Shown: positions 39,723 to 47,468 of the stretch, one piece after another
Position numbering within the stretch: the stretch's first letter is position 1
Layout of the letters: every line of letters begins with the position of its first letter
Assembly: GCA_965202735.1 (NCBI GenBank)
Contig: OZ241844.1
Span: forward strand, 3,844,001 to 3,908,000
Length of the DNA stretch: 64,000 bases
From: HK1 sp965202735
GTDB lineage: Bacteria; Pseudomonadota; Gammaproteobacteria; HK1
Reading direction: 5' to 3'
The notes under the pieces: model-generated
The model's input: the letters and a program-made list of their open reading frames with translations, nothing else
Database searches by the model: none
What the model was told of the DNA's origin: nothing
Made by a program: the position numbers and the translations under genes

Positions 39723-40496
39723 ATGGCCGAACTCCCGTTTCGCCCTTCCGACAACTACTGGACCCGGGAGTCGGACCTTCCCGCCGCCATCAGGCTGGCC
39801 GATCGGCTCCGGCAGGCGGTCGACCGGGTCGGACGTTTCGGCTCGTGGTTCATCCTCCCGCTGGTGCTGATCACGTGCTACGACGTGACGCTGCGCAAGC
39901 TCAAGTTCTTCTACGTGTGGGTGCTCGAGAACTTCGGCCGCATCTGGATCTTCGAGTCCACCATCCTGCAGGAGCTGGAATGGCACATGCACACCGTGCT
40001 GTTCACGCTCGTGCTCGGCTACGGCTACATCCACAACAGCCACGTGCGGGTGGACCTCGTCCGCGAGAGGCTCTCGTTCCGGCGCAAGGCGTGGCTCGAA
40101 TTCCTGGGAACCTCGGTGTTCCTCATCCCCTACATCTGCATCGTCATCGGGTTCGCCATCGTGTACGCCTACGACTCGTACATGATGAACGAGATATCGG
40201 CCTCCGCGGTGGGGCTCGAGCAGCGCTGGATCATCAAGACGGTCCTGGTCGTCGGGCTCGTGTTCGCCCTCGTGGCGGGGGTCGCGGTCTGGCTCCAGAC
40301 GGTGACCGTGCTGTGGGGAAATCCGGAGCACCGCTATCCGCTCATGACCATGGAATGGCCGGAGTTCGCGGGGCAGACCATCGAGGGCAAGCGGCGGCTG
40401 GTGCTGGACGAGGACGGAAACGTGGTGGTGGACCCCACCGCGAACCCGGACGACCTCGAGATCCCGCCGGAGGCCGCGGCCACGTCCCGCGCCTGA
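39723..40496 (+). CDS. TRAP transporter small permease (DctQ family)
   Basis: This 257-aa protein has four predicted membrane helices, with the DctQ marker ELEWHMHTVLFTLVLGYGYIHNSHVRVDLV in the second helix and following loop. It is longer than most DctQ proteins (about 170-200 aa) because of a roughly 60-residue charged cytosolic C-terminal tail. The ATG at 39723 has GGAGAGAAA upstream. Part of the TRAP operon. Confidence 0.9.
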   Translation: MAELPFRPSDNYWTRESDLPAAIRLADRLRQAVDRVGRFGSWFILPLVLITCYDVTLRKLKFFYVWVLENFGRIWIFESTILQELEWHMHTVLFTLVLGYGYIHNSHVRVDLVRERLSFRRKAWLEFLGTSVFLIPYICIVIGFAIVYAYDSYMMNEISASAVGLEQRWIIKTVLVVGLVFALVAGVAVWLQTVTVLWGNPEHRYPLMTMEWPEFAGQTIEGKRRLVLDEDGNVVVDPTANPDDLEIPPEAAATSRA

Positions 40497-40581
40497 CCGG
40501 GGCCATCCGGTCCGGGTTCCGGGCGCCGCCCCGGCTGCCGAGTGCGGTGTTCCAGGGGAGTGCAAGGGGAATCAGTCCGTC

Positions 40582-41067
40582 ATGCGACGCCGGCAACAGC
40601 CGATCCACCTCAAGGACCTCGACTGGTACAAGTACGTCCGGCGCTACTTCTGGGACGACGAGACCACCCCCTACCTGATACCGGTCGAACGCCTCCACCG
40701 GCGCCAGGCGGACTACGAGATACTCGCCTGCGTCGTCTTCGTCTCCCTCCTCTACGGCGCGGTCATGCTCCTCACGATGAGCGGCCGGGCCGCCTATGCC
40801 GACTCGTTCGGGGTCTCGCTCTACTGCTTCATCGTGGTGTGCGCCGCCCTCGTCTTCGGCGTGACCCGGCACTTCCTCGCCGCGAGCGCATGCGTGCTCG
40901 CCCCGGTCGGGGGGCTGGTGTTCAGCCTCTCCTTCGACATCTACCCGGATCTCGGCGCCTGGGACCGGGTCCTCCTGATCGCGTTCTCCCTGGTGTGGCT
41001 GCGCTACTCGATGCGGCTGATGCACATCGCCAGGCGCTACGGGGAGATGCCTCCGCCGCCGGCGTGA
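40582..41067 (+). CDS. Small membrane protein of unknown function in the TRAP operon
   Basis: This 161-aa protein has a basic, aromatic-rich N-terminus (RRRQQPIHLKDLDWYKYVRRYFWDD has the character of a cytosolic anchor). Three to four membrane helices follow, from about residue 47 to 145, including ILACVVFVSLLYGAVMLL and FIVVCAALVFGVTRHFLA. I do not recognise a family. It follows dctQ by 85 bp in the same direction and may be an accessory to the transporter or belong with the amidohydrolase downstream. Confidence 0.75.
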   Translation: MRRRQQPIHLKDLDWYKYVRRYFWDDETTPYLIPVERLHRRQADYEILACVVFVSLLYGAVMLLTMSGRAAYADSFGVSLYCFIVVCAALVFGVTRHFLAASACVLAPVGGLVFSLSFDIYPDLGAWDRVLLIAFSLVWLRYSMRLMHIARRYGEMPPPPA

Positions 41068-41195
41068 ACGTGAGGGGATGGACGGCGGACGCGGGGTGAT
41101 CCCGAGCCGGGCCGCTTCGTGCCCACTGAAGGGCGGGCGCTCCCGTCGCGACCGCGTTCGCGTTCGAGACCGCCCGACCGGGATACTGCACGCAG

Positions 41196-42482
41196 ATGAG
41201 CGGACGCACCGGCGGTGAGACCTCGACGCTCGAACGGCTGGCGGCCGGGACCGGACTCTGGTGGCCGCGGCACCGTACCGCCTTCCTCGCGCTCGGCGGA
41301 TGCCTCACCGCCGCCGACGTGTTCCTCGGCGACGGCTGGAACACGTTCGCGCCGATGCTGGGCTGGGCGATGCTCCTCGGCGTGCACTACCTCCTCGCCC
41401 GGAGCCTCGCGATGGACGACGAACGGGCGGAGCGGCGCACCGAGGACCTGCGGCTCCGGGCTTACGACCAGGCCCACATCGACGACATCGGCGGCCGGCA
41501 CGACCTCATCGTCGACGCCCATCACCACCTGTGGGACCTCGAACGGAACTACCACCCCTGGCTCTGCGACGAGCCTCCGGTCGAAGGGCGCCACGGCGAC
41601 TGCCGCGCCATCCGGCAGAGCTACCTGACCGAAGACTTCCGGCGCGACTGGGAGGGCTTGCGGGTCGTCGGCTCCGTGTACGTCGAGGCGGAGTGGGATC
41701 CGGCCGACCCCGCGGGGGAGACGGCGTGGGTGGAGTCGATCGCGGCCGAGACCGGCTTTCCCACCGTCATCGTCGCCCAGGCGTGGCTCGGCCGCGACGA
41801 CGTGGAAGAGGTGCTGGCCGCCCAGGCGGGGTTCGCCCGGGTGCGGGGGGTGCGCGAGAAGCCGGCGGTGGCCGCCCATCCGAACGAGGTCGTGCCCTAC
41901 GCGCCGGGGTCGATGAGCGACCCGGCGTGGCAGCGGGGCTATGCGCTCCTCGAGGCCCACGGCCTCTCCTTCGACCTCCAGGCGCCGTTCTGGCACCTCC
42001 CGGAGGCGCGGGCGCTCGCCGAACGCTTCCCCGGCATCCCGATCATCCTCGACCACACCGGACTTCCCACCCTGCGCAGCCCGGAAGGGCTCGCCGCGTG
42101 GCGCAGGTGCATGCGCACCCTGGCCGAAGCGCCGAACACGGCGGTCAAGATCTCGGGGCTCGGCGAGCCGCACCTCCCCAGGTGGTCCGTGCGCACCCAC
42201 CGCGACGTGGTGCTGGAGACCATCGACATCTTCGGGGTGGACCGCTGCATGTTCGGCAGCAACTACCCGGTGGACCGGCTGTACGCGCCCTACGGCGCCA
42301 TCATGCGCGGCTTCCGGGAGATGACGAGCCGGCTCTCGCTCGGCGAGCGGCGCCGGATGTTCCTCGAGAACGCGATGCGCTGGTACCGGATCGGTCCGGA
42401 GAGCCTGGTGGATCCGCCTCCACCCGCGAGCGCGTTCCTGGAGAGGGAGGCGCGGGCCACGGATGGCGCCCCGCCGGGATGA
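41196..42482 (+). CDS. Amidohydrolase (COG3618 TIM-barrel) with an N-terminal two-helix membrane anchor
   Basis: This 428-aa protein has two parts. Residues about 28-75 form two hydrophobic helices separated by a short loop (FLALGGCLTAADVFL, PMLGWAMLLGVHYLLARSL), like 2TM domains. From residue 103 it is a metal-dependent amidohydrolase: VDAHHHLWD with metal ligands His109 and His111, then IILDHTGLP and FGSNYPVDRL with the catalytic-type aspartate. COG3618 enzymes include lactonases and 2-pyrone-4,6-dicarboxylate hydrolases. The TRAP genes upstream suggest that the imported acid or lactone may be its substrate, but this is inference. Confidence 0.85.
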   Translation: MSGRTGGETSTLERLAAGTGLWWPRHRTAFLALGGCLTAADVFLGDGWNTFAPMLGWAMLLGVHYLLARSLAMDDERAERRTEDLRLRAYDQAHIDDIGGRHDLIVDAHHHLWDLERNYHPWLCDEPPVEGRHGDCRAIRQSYLTEDFRRDWEGLRVVGSVYVEAEWDPADPAGETAWVESIAAETGFPTVIVAQAWLGRDDVEEVLAAQAGFARVRGVREKPAVAAHPNEVVPYAPGSMSDPAWQRGYALLEAHGLSFDLQAPFWHLPEARALAERFPGIPIILDHTGLPTLRSPEGLAAWRRCMRTLAEAPNTAVKISGLGEPHLPRWSVRTHRDVVLETIDIFGVDRCMFGSNYPVDRLYAPYGAIMRGFREMTSRLSLGERRRMFLENAMRWYRIGPESLVDPPPPASAFLEREARATDGAPPG

Positions 42483-42841
42483 GCCGCCGGCCCGTCCCCG
42501 ACGCGGAGCCACTCGAAGGTCGCGGTCACTGGCCGCCCAACCGGAAGACCGCACGGCGGCCGGTGGTCTTCCGGCATTGAAGACCCGGTTCGAGCGCCTG
42601 ATGAACCGCTCGTCACGGCTTCCGGACAGCCCCGGTCCCCGACGGCCTCGTCCGCGGAATGCGACCGGTGGGTGCTATGCTCAACCCGCCGTCGGCATCG
42701 CGCGACGCGCGGTCCCGCCGGCGCCGGCGCGGACGCGGAGCGCGATGACGCTCGCCACCTGCCGCATGGATTGCGCGTCGTGCGACCCGGAACCCGCGCC
42801 ATGCGGCCCCACGCGTTCAATCGAAGAGGAGCCTGCCCGCC
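42483..42841. other. Gene-free spacer between amidohydrolase and HCCA isomerase
   Basis: No coding sequence is supported in these 359 bp. GAGGAG at 42825-42830 serves the GTG start at 42842. No terminator with a U-tract and no repeat of the families described here was recognised. Confidence 0.5.
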
Positions 42842-43492
42842 GTGCACACCGCCGACTGGTACTTCGACGTCATCTCGCCCTTCGCGTACCTGCAGCTCGT
42901 GCGCTTCGATCGGCTGCCCGAAGACCTGCACGTCAGGTATCGCCCGGTCCTGTTCGCCGGGCTGCTGGGACACTGGGGTCACAAGGGGCCGGCCGAGATC
43001 GAGGCCAAGCGCATTCATACCTACCGCTTCTCGCAGTGGCGGGCCGACCGCGAAGGGATCCCGCTGAGATACCCGCCGGCGCATCCGTTCAACCCGCTCC
43101 GGGCGCTCCGGCTCTGCATCGCCCGCGGCGGCGATGCGGCGACGGTCCGCGCGGTGTTCGATCACATCTGGCGCGACGGCATCGGCACCGACAGCGAGGC
43201 GGGCTGGCGCGCGTTGGCGGAACGGCTCGGCATCGACGACGCCGACGCCCTCGTCTCCGCGCCGGAGGTGAAGGACGGGCTGCGCCGGACGACCGGGGAG
43301 GCGGTCGCCGCCGGCGTCTACGGCGTTCCGACGTTCCGCGTCGGCGACGAGCTCTTCTGGGGTGACGACGCGACGGGGATGATGCTCGACTACCTCGCCG
43401 ACCCGCACCTGTTCGAGACCGGAGAATTCAGCCGCATCAGCCACCTGCCGGCCGGTGCGCAACGCAGGGTGGTGACTCGGCCCGGCGCCTGA
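42842..43492 (+). CDS. 2-hydroxychromene-2-carboxylate isomerase family protein
   Basis: This 216-aa protein starts with GTG at 42842 (GAGGAG upstream). It has the DVISPFAYLQL start with conserved Ser12 and the C-terminal VYGVPTFRVGDELFWGDDATGMM, typical of the HCCA-isomerase/kappa-GST group. It is clearly a different paralogue from the one at 36039-36641, with a longer middle region. Substrate unknown. It stands alone between spacers. Confidence 0.86.
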   Translation: MHTADWYFDVISPFAYLQLVRFDRLPEDLHVRYRPVLFAGLLGHWGHKGPAEIEAKRIHTYRFSQWRADREGIPLRYPPAHPFNPLRALRLCIARGGDAATVRAVFDHIWRDGIGTDSEAGWRALAERLGIDDADALVSAPEVKDGLRRTTGEAVAAGVYGVPTFRVGDELFWGDDATGMMLDYLADPHLFETGEFSRISHLPAGAQRRVVTRPGA

Positions 43493-43625
43493 TCGGCCCA
43501 GCCGGTCGTTCGGGTCGATGGCGACGCCGGCCTTGCGCGACTCGGCCGGACAACCGATCGGCCGCAACCGGCAACGGAGTCCATACGACCGGCATCATGT
43601 TCCGGTGCCGTGAAGGGAGAGAGCG

Positions 43626-45188
43626 ATGACCCGACGTCGTCTTCCGATCGGGATCCAGAGCTTCCAGCGCCTGCGGGAGACCGGCAGCTACTATGTCGAC
43701 AAGACCCCGCTCATCCGGGCGCTGGTCGAGCAGGGCGACTACTACTTCCTGTCCCGTCCGCGCCGCTTCGGCAAGAGCCTGCTGCTCGACACGCTGGGGT
43801 CGCTGTTCGCCGGCCACGAGCCCCTGTTCCGGGGGCTGGACATCCACCCGCACTGGGACTGGTCCTCGCCGCACCCGGTGGTGCGGCTGAGCTTCGACGG
43901 GAAGTACAACGAGCCGGGGGACATCGAGCGCAACATCCTGACCCAGCTCGCGCTGATCGAACGCAATGCCGGTCTCCCGCCCGCTGCCTGCACGACCGGC
44001 CCCGAGCGCCTTCTCGACCTTCTCGACCGCCTTCACGACACCACCGGGCAGCGGGTGGTAGTGCTGGTGGACGAGTACGACAAGCCGATCCTCGATGTGC
44101 TCCACGACCCGGACCTGGCCACGGCCAACCGGGACTATCTGCGCGGCTTCTACGGCGTCGTCAAGGGCAGCGCCCGGCATGTCCGCTTCGTGTTCGTCAC
44201 CGGGGTGAGCATGTTCTCGAAGGTCAGCCTGTTCTCGGGACTGAACAATCTGGAGGACATCAGCCTGGACCCGCGCTACGCCACGGTGTGCGGCTACCGG
44301 GAGGCGGACCTGGACCGGGTGTTCGGGCCGGAGCTCGACGGACTGGACCGCGAGGAGATCCGGACTTGGTACAACGGCTATCACTGGCGGGGCGGGGAGC
44401 GGGTCTACAACCCCTACGACGTGCTGCTGCTGCTGCGGAGCCGGGAGTTCCGTCCCCACTGGTTCGAGACCGGCTCGCCGGAGTTCCTGTTCCGGCTGCT
44501 GATGGAGAAGTCGGTGAGTCCGATGGAGCTGGAGGGCCGGCTGGCGGGCATGTCGCTGGTGTCGAAGTTCGACGTGGGGGACATCGACATCGAGGCGCTG
44601 CTGTTCCAGACCGGCTACCTGACCATCGCGGAGGAGGTGAGGGAGGGTCACCGGACGCTGTACCGTCTGGACTATCCCAACCTCGAGGTCCGGGTGAGCC
44701 TGAACGACGGGCTGCTCGGGTGGTTGGGGAAGAAGGGGGTGGAGCCGCTGGAGCGGGGGCGGGAGCTGTGCGCGTTGCTGGAGGCGCACGACTTCGCGGG
44801 CTTCGGGGAGAGGCTGCGCGCGTGGCTCTCGGGCATTCCCTACCAGTGGCACGCGAAGGGGGACCTTTCGCGCTACGAGGCGTGGTATGCGAGCCTGCTG
44901 TACATGTGCCTGTGCGCGGTGGGAGTGGACCTGCGGGTGGAGGAAGCCTCCTCCCGCGGGCGTGCGGACATGGTGGTGCGTCTCGGGGGTCAGGTCTTCG
45001 TGGTGGAGTTCAAGATGGCCGAGGGCGAGGAGGGCAGCGCGGCGGCGCTCGATGCGGCGCTGGCGCAGATGCGCGAGCGGGGCTATGCGGAGAAGTACCG
45101 TGGGGACGGGACGCCGGTCCACCTGATCGGGGTGGCCTGCGGACGCGAGGCGCGGAACCTTCTCGACCTCCGCGCCGAGCCCGCATGA
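43626..45188 (+). CDS. AAA-ATPase-like / PD-(D/E)XK nuclease-like protein
   Basis: This 520-aa protein is of the AAA-ATPase_like plus PDDEXK_9 architecture. The N-terminus IGIQSFQRLRETGSYYVDKT and the Walker A-like RPRRFGKSLLLDTL (residues 44-57) are followed by a Walker B-like VVVLVDEYDKPI and a later VTGVSMFSKVSLFSGLNNL. The C-terminal nuclease-like core has the Asp of GRADMVV near residue 448 and VEFK at residues 460-463. The family is abundant in Bacteroidetes and symbionts and often multiplies. Role uncertain; mobile-element or defence association is suspected. Confidence 0.9.
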   Translation: MTRRRLPIGIQSFQRLRETGSYYVDKTPLIRALVEQGDYYFLSRPRRFGKSLLLDTLGSLFAGHEPLFRGLDIHPHWDWSSPHPVVRLSFDGKYNEPGDIERNILTQLALIERNAGLPPAACTTGPERLLDLLDRLHDTTGQRVVVLVDEYDKPILDVLHDPDLATANRDYLRGFYGVVKGSARHVRFVFVTGVSMFSKVSLFSGLNNLEDISLDPRYATVCGYREADLDRVFGPELDGLDREEIRTWYNGYHWRGGERVYNPYDVLLLLRSREFRPHWFETGSPEFLFRLLMEKSVSPMELEGRLAGMSLVSKFDVGDIDIEALLFQTGYLTIAEEVREGHRTLYRLDYPNLEVRVSLNDGLLGWLGKKGVEPLERGRELCALLEAHDFAGFGERLRAWLSGIPYQWHAKGDLSRYEAWYASLLYMCLCAVGVDLRVEEASSRGRADMVVRLGGQVFVVEFKMAEGEEGSAAALDAALAQMRERGYAEKYRGDGTPVHLIGVACGREARNLLDLRAEPA

Positions 45189-45431
45189 GCGGGGGTCGCG
45201 AAATTGCGGGCACGACTCCGGCGGCCGAAGCCGGCCCGGGGTGCTCCGGCATACCCGCGTTCCGCGAAAGCGAGCGGCCGGTTGCCTGTGTGGACCGCGC
45301 CGGCGAGTGGTATGCCGCGCCGGCCTGCGCCTGGATGCGCGACCAGGTCATCGACGGGACGTGCGAGCCAGCGCTTCAGCATCTGTACCGCGCGATGGCG
45401 TCGAAGATGAGTTTTGAAGGCACTGTGCCTC
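45189..45431. other. Possible decayed gene end between the AAA protein and ybaK
   Basis: The plus-strand frame reads PVACVDRAGEWYAAPACAWM and TCEPALQHLYRAMASKM without a stop from about 45200 to 45420, but I recognise no family and see no start. It may be a remnant or chance. Confidence 0.3.
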
Positions 45432-45899
45432 TCAGCGCGCGACCTCCGCGACGACGGCCCCCACCAGCCTGACGAGGTCACCCGGAGCGAGGCCGATCTC
45501 GAGGCCCCTCCGGCCGCCGCTCACGTGGATGCGCTCGAACGCGAGGGCGCTCTCGTCGATCGCGAAGGGAAGCCGGCGGCGCTGGCCCAGCGGGCTGATC
45601 CCGCCCCGCACGTAGCCGGTCGCGCGCTCGGCCGCCGCGGGGTCCGCCATCGCGGCGCGTTTCGCGCCGAGCGCCGAGGCGATCGCCTTGAGATCGAGCC
45701 GTGCGGTCACGGGGATGATCGCGCCCGCGAGCGACGCACCCGCGAGATCGACCACCAGAGTCTTGAACACCCGTTCCGGCGCGATCCCGAGCGCCTGCGC
45801 GGCACCGATTCCCCAGGGCTCGCCGGAATCGCCCGCGTCGTACTCGACCACTTCGAACTCGATCCCCGCCCGCTTCGCGGCGGTGACCGCCGGTGTCAT
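45432..45899 (-). CDS. ybaK: YbaK/EbsC-type aminoacyl-tRNA deacylase
   Basis: This 155-aa protein has the YbaK fold with the conserved lysine Lys46 in RVFKTLVVDL, then AIIPVTARLDLKAIASALGAKRAAM and GGISPLGQRRRLPFAID. YbaK hydrolyses Cys-tRNA(Pro) made in error by prolyl-tRNA synthetase. The start is the ATG at 45899. Immediately upstream lies only gene debris, so its promoter is probably newly assembled or lies within the debris. Confidence 0.9.
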   Translation of the reverse strand: MTPAVTAAKRAGIEFEVVEYDAGDSGEPWGIGAAQALGIAPERVFKTLVVDLAGASLAGAIIPVTARLDLKAIASALGAKRAAMADPAAAERATGYVRGGISPLGQRRRLPFAIDESALAFERIHVSGGRRGLEIGLAPGDLVRLVGAVVAEVAR

Positions 45900-46082
45900 G
45901 GCCCCGCCCCCTCAGCTCGACCGGCGCGCCGGTGCGGGCGCTCTCCTCGGCGGCCTCGCCCACCAGCACCGACCAGCAGCCGTCCGCGAGGCTCACCTCC
46001 GCCCGGCCGGAGCCGGCCGCCGCGAGCCGCCGGAACCGCTCGTGCTGGAAGAAGGTCGCGCCGTGGTGGTCGCCTGCCCGGA
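45900..46082 (-). pseudogene. C-terminal fragment of a Gfo/Idh/MocA-type oxidoreductase
   Basis: About 55 codons on the minus strand read DHHGATFFQHERF and VSLADGCWSVLVGEAAEESA, the typical end of Gfo/Idh/MocA dehydrogenases. The N-terminal NAD-binding domain is gone: homology stops abruptly where an oppositely oriented GMC fragment begins. Its frame runs on into ybaK without a clean stop. Confidence 0.55.
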
Positions 46083-46200
46083 GAATGCGATTTCATCGTC
46101 GTCGGCGCGGGGTCCGCGGGCTGCGTGATCGCGAATCGGCTCTCGGTGCACGGCCGATGGCGGGGCTGCTGCTCGAGGCGGGACCGCGAGGCCACTGGCT
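46080..46200 (+). pseudogene. N-terminal fragment of a GMC (choline dehydrogenase-like) oxidoreductase
   Basis: The plus strand reads DFIVVGAGSAGCVIANRLS, the classic FAD-binding start of GMC oxidoreductases. After a frameshift it reads LLLEAGPRGHWLSR, the next conserved block, and then the homology ends. About 95 percent of the gene is missing. Confidence 0.65.
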
Positions 46201-46257
46201 GAGCAGGTGTATAGTGTCAGGGTGTCCACGAAACGGGACCAGATCCATCCTCCTGTC

Positions 46258-46270
46258 GGGGGGGGGGGGG
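46258..46270 (+). repeat. Poly-G tract of 13
   Basis: Thirteen consecutive guanines lie one base before the left end of a 159-bp mobile element. A second run of eight G follows its right end at 46431-46438. No open gene is affected. Confidence 0.85.
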
Positions 46271-46271
46271 C

Positions 46272-46430
46272 AAGGCAAATTCGTTCTCGTGCGCCCATGA
46301 ACGCCTCGGAAAGCGTAACCTCTTGATGCAACGGCTCTTTTTCGGCTCGCGGGAATTCCGGACGAAGGGAATCTCGACGGAAGTAACCCCTTGAATTAAT
46401 TGGAGATGATCGAGAGAACGAATCAGCCCT
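46272..46430 (-). mobile_element. 159-bp palindromic-ended element, copy 1
   Basis: It has the same length and nearly the same sequence as 48696-48854. Near-terminal inverted repeats ATTCGTTCTC and GAGAACGAAT lie about 6-8 bp inside each end. The minus strand is open for 53 codons in the same frame as in the hydantoinase copy (SFSRSSPINSRGYFRRDSLR). It is flanked by G-runs rather than by a clear target duplication. Confidence 0.85.
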
Positions 46431-46720
46431 GGGGGGGGAGTTGACAGGAATTGCCCGAGTGGTCGAAAACGCGGACATCGGAGCGGCAAGCTATTTCCGG
46501 ACCAGACGCAGACCAATGGAGCGCGGCAATCGGTCCCCGCGCGTTGCTGGAGTGTCTGGAACGAGAAGATCGCAATGACCCGTTCCGACTCCAGGCCGTG
46601 AAAACGATCCGACTCTTTCGCACGCGCGGCCCACGAGGCAGTCACGCGCGCGCCGATTCGTCGGTTTTATCCGCGCACCCGCATCCGCAAGGCGCACGCA
46701 TCCGCAAGGAGAGAGAGACG
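46431..46720. other. Leader region upstream of hicBA
   Basis: The 290-bp segment is lower in GC than its surroundings. GTTGACAGG near 46440 could be a -35 box, but no convincing -10 was found at the right spacing. GCATCCGCAAGG occurs twice in tandem with small changes (46681-46710). AAGGAGAGAGA lies just before the hicB ATG. Confidence 0.4.
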
Positions 46721-47041
46721 ATGACCCAGACCCGCATCCTTTTTCGGCTCAGTGTGCCGATCAAGGAATTCCAAGAAGACGGCGTCTATGTCGCCGGCTG
46801 TGAGGCCCTTGAGGTGTACAGCCAGGGCGACACTCGGGATCAGGCACGGGAGAACGTACAGGAGGCGTTGACCCTGTTCGTAACCTCGTGCTATGAGCGC
46901 GGGACTCTCGAACGCGTCCTGCTCGCTTCGGGGTTTACTCCCGAGAGCCGCTCAGCGTCCGGGACTGTAGACGATGAGTCCGAAGCGATGGTTCATGTTC
47001 CACTCTCCCTCGTAGCGCATGCCCAGGCTCACGCCGCCTAG
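46721..47041 (+). CDS. hicB: HicB family antitoxin
   Basis: This 106-aa protein has the HicB/UPF0150 partial RNase-H-like fold: YVAGCEALEVYSQGDTRDQARENVQEALTLF. No C-terminal DNA-binding domain is evident, so self-repression may need another factor. HicB neutralises the HicA mRNA interferase by direct binding. Here the antitoxin gene comes first and overlaps the toxin by 23 bp, the reverse of the classic hicA-hicB order. AAGGAG lies upstream of the ATG. Confidence 0.88.
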   Translation: MTQTRILFRLSVPIKEFQEDGVYVAGCEALEVYSQGDTRDQARENVQEALTLFVTSCYERGTLERVLLASGFTPESRSASGTVDDESEAMVHVPLSLVAHAQAHAA

Positions 47042-47246
47042 CTGGCAGACTCTTGTCCGGATATTCGAGGCAGATGGCTTCGAAATCGATCGGCAGGAGG
47101 GCGAGCATCTGATCATGGTAAAGCCGGGCGTCGATCGCCCGGTTGTTATTCCAAAATACGCCGAGGTTGTGGTCTTTATCGTCAAGAACAACATGCGTAC
47201 AGCCGGAATGTCGCGAAAGCGATATCTCCAGCTCCTTGATTCCTGA
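47019..47246 (+). CDS. hicA: HicA family toxin (mRNA interferase)
   Basis: This 75-aa protein has the small dsRBD-like HicA fold: TLVRIFEADGFEIDRQEGEHLIMVKPG, then VVIPKYAEVVVFIVKNNMRTAGMSRKRYLQLL. The catalytic histidine is His30 of GEHLIM. It begins inside the 3' end of hicB, so its translation depends on that of the antitoxin. The 222 bp after it hold no supported gene. Confidence 0.88.
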   Translation: MPRLTPPSWQTLVRIFEADGFEIDRQEGEHLIMVKPGVDRPVVIPKYAEVVVFIVKNNMRTAGMSRKRYLQLLDS

Positions 47247-47468
47247 CCGACGTTCTCCGGATGGCCCCGTTGCCGGAGCGCGGCCATGCAGGCCTGCCCG
47301 TCCAGCGTCATGTAGCGCAGATGCTCCTGGAATTTCATGTTCGTGATGTCGGTGATGCCGTTCTTCGCGACTTTGAACAGTCCTCTCCATGAATGTCGAC
47401 GGTTCGAAGAACCGCGGGCGCGGGGATCGGGATCGGCCCCGCGGGATCGCCGGTGAGGCGGCGTGTGC

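Noticed and set aside
47247..47468. Minus-strand peptide ITDITNMKFQEHLRYMTLDG considered as a small gene after hicA.
   Set aside because: No recognised family, no ribosome site, and the frame merges into the antisense of hicA.
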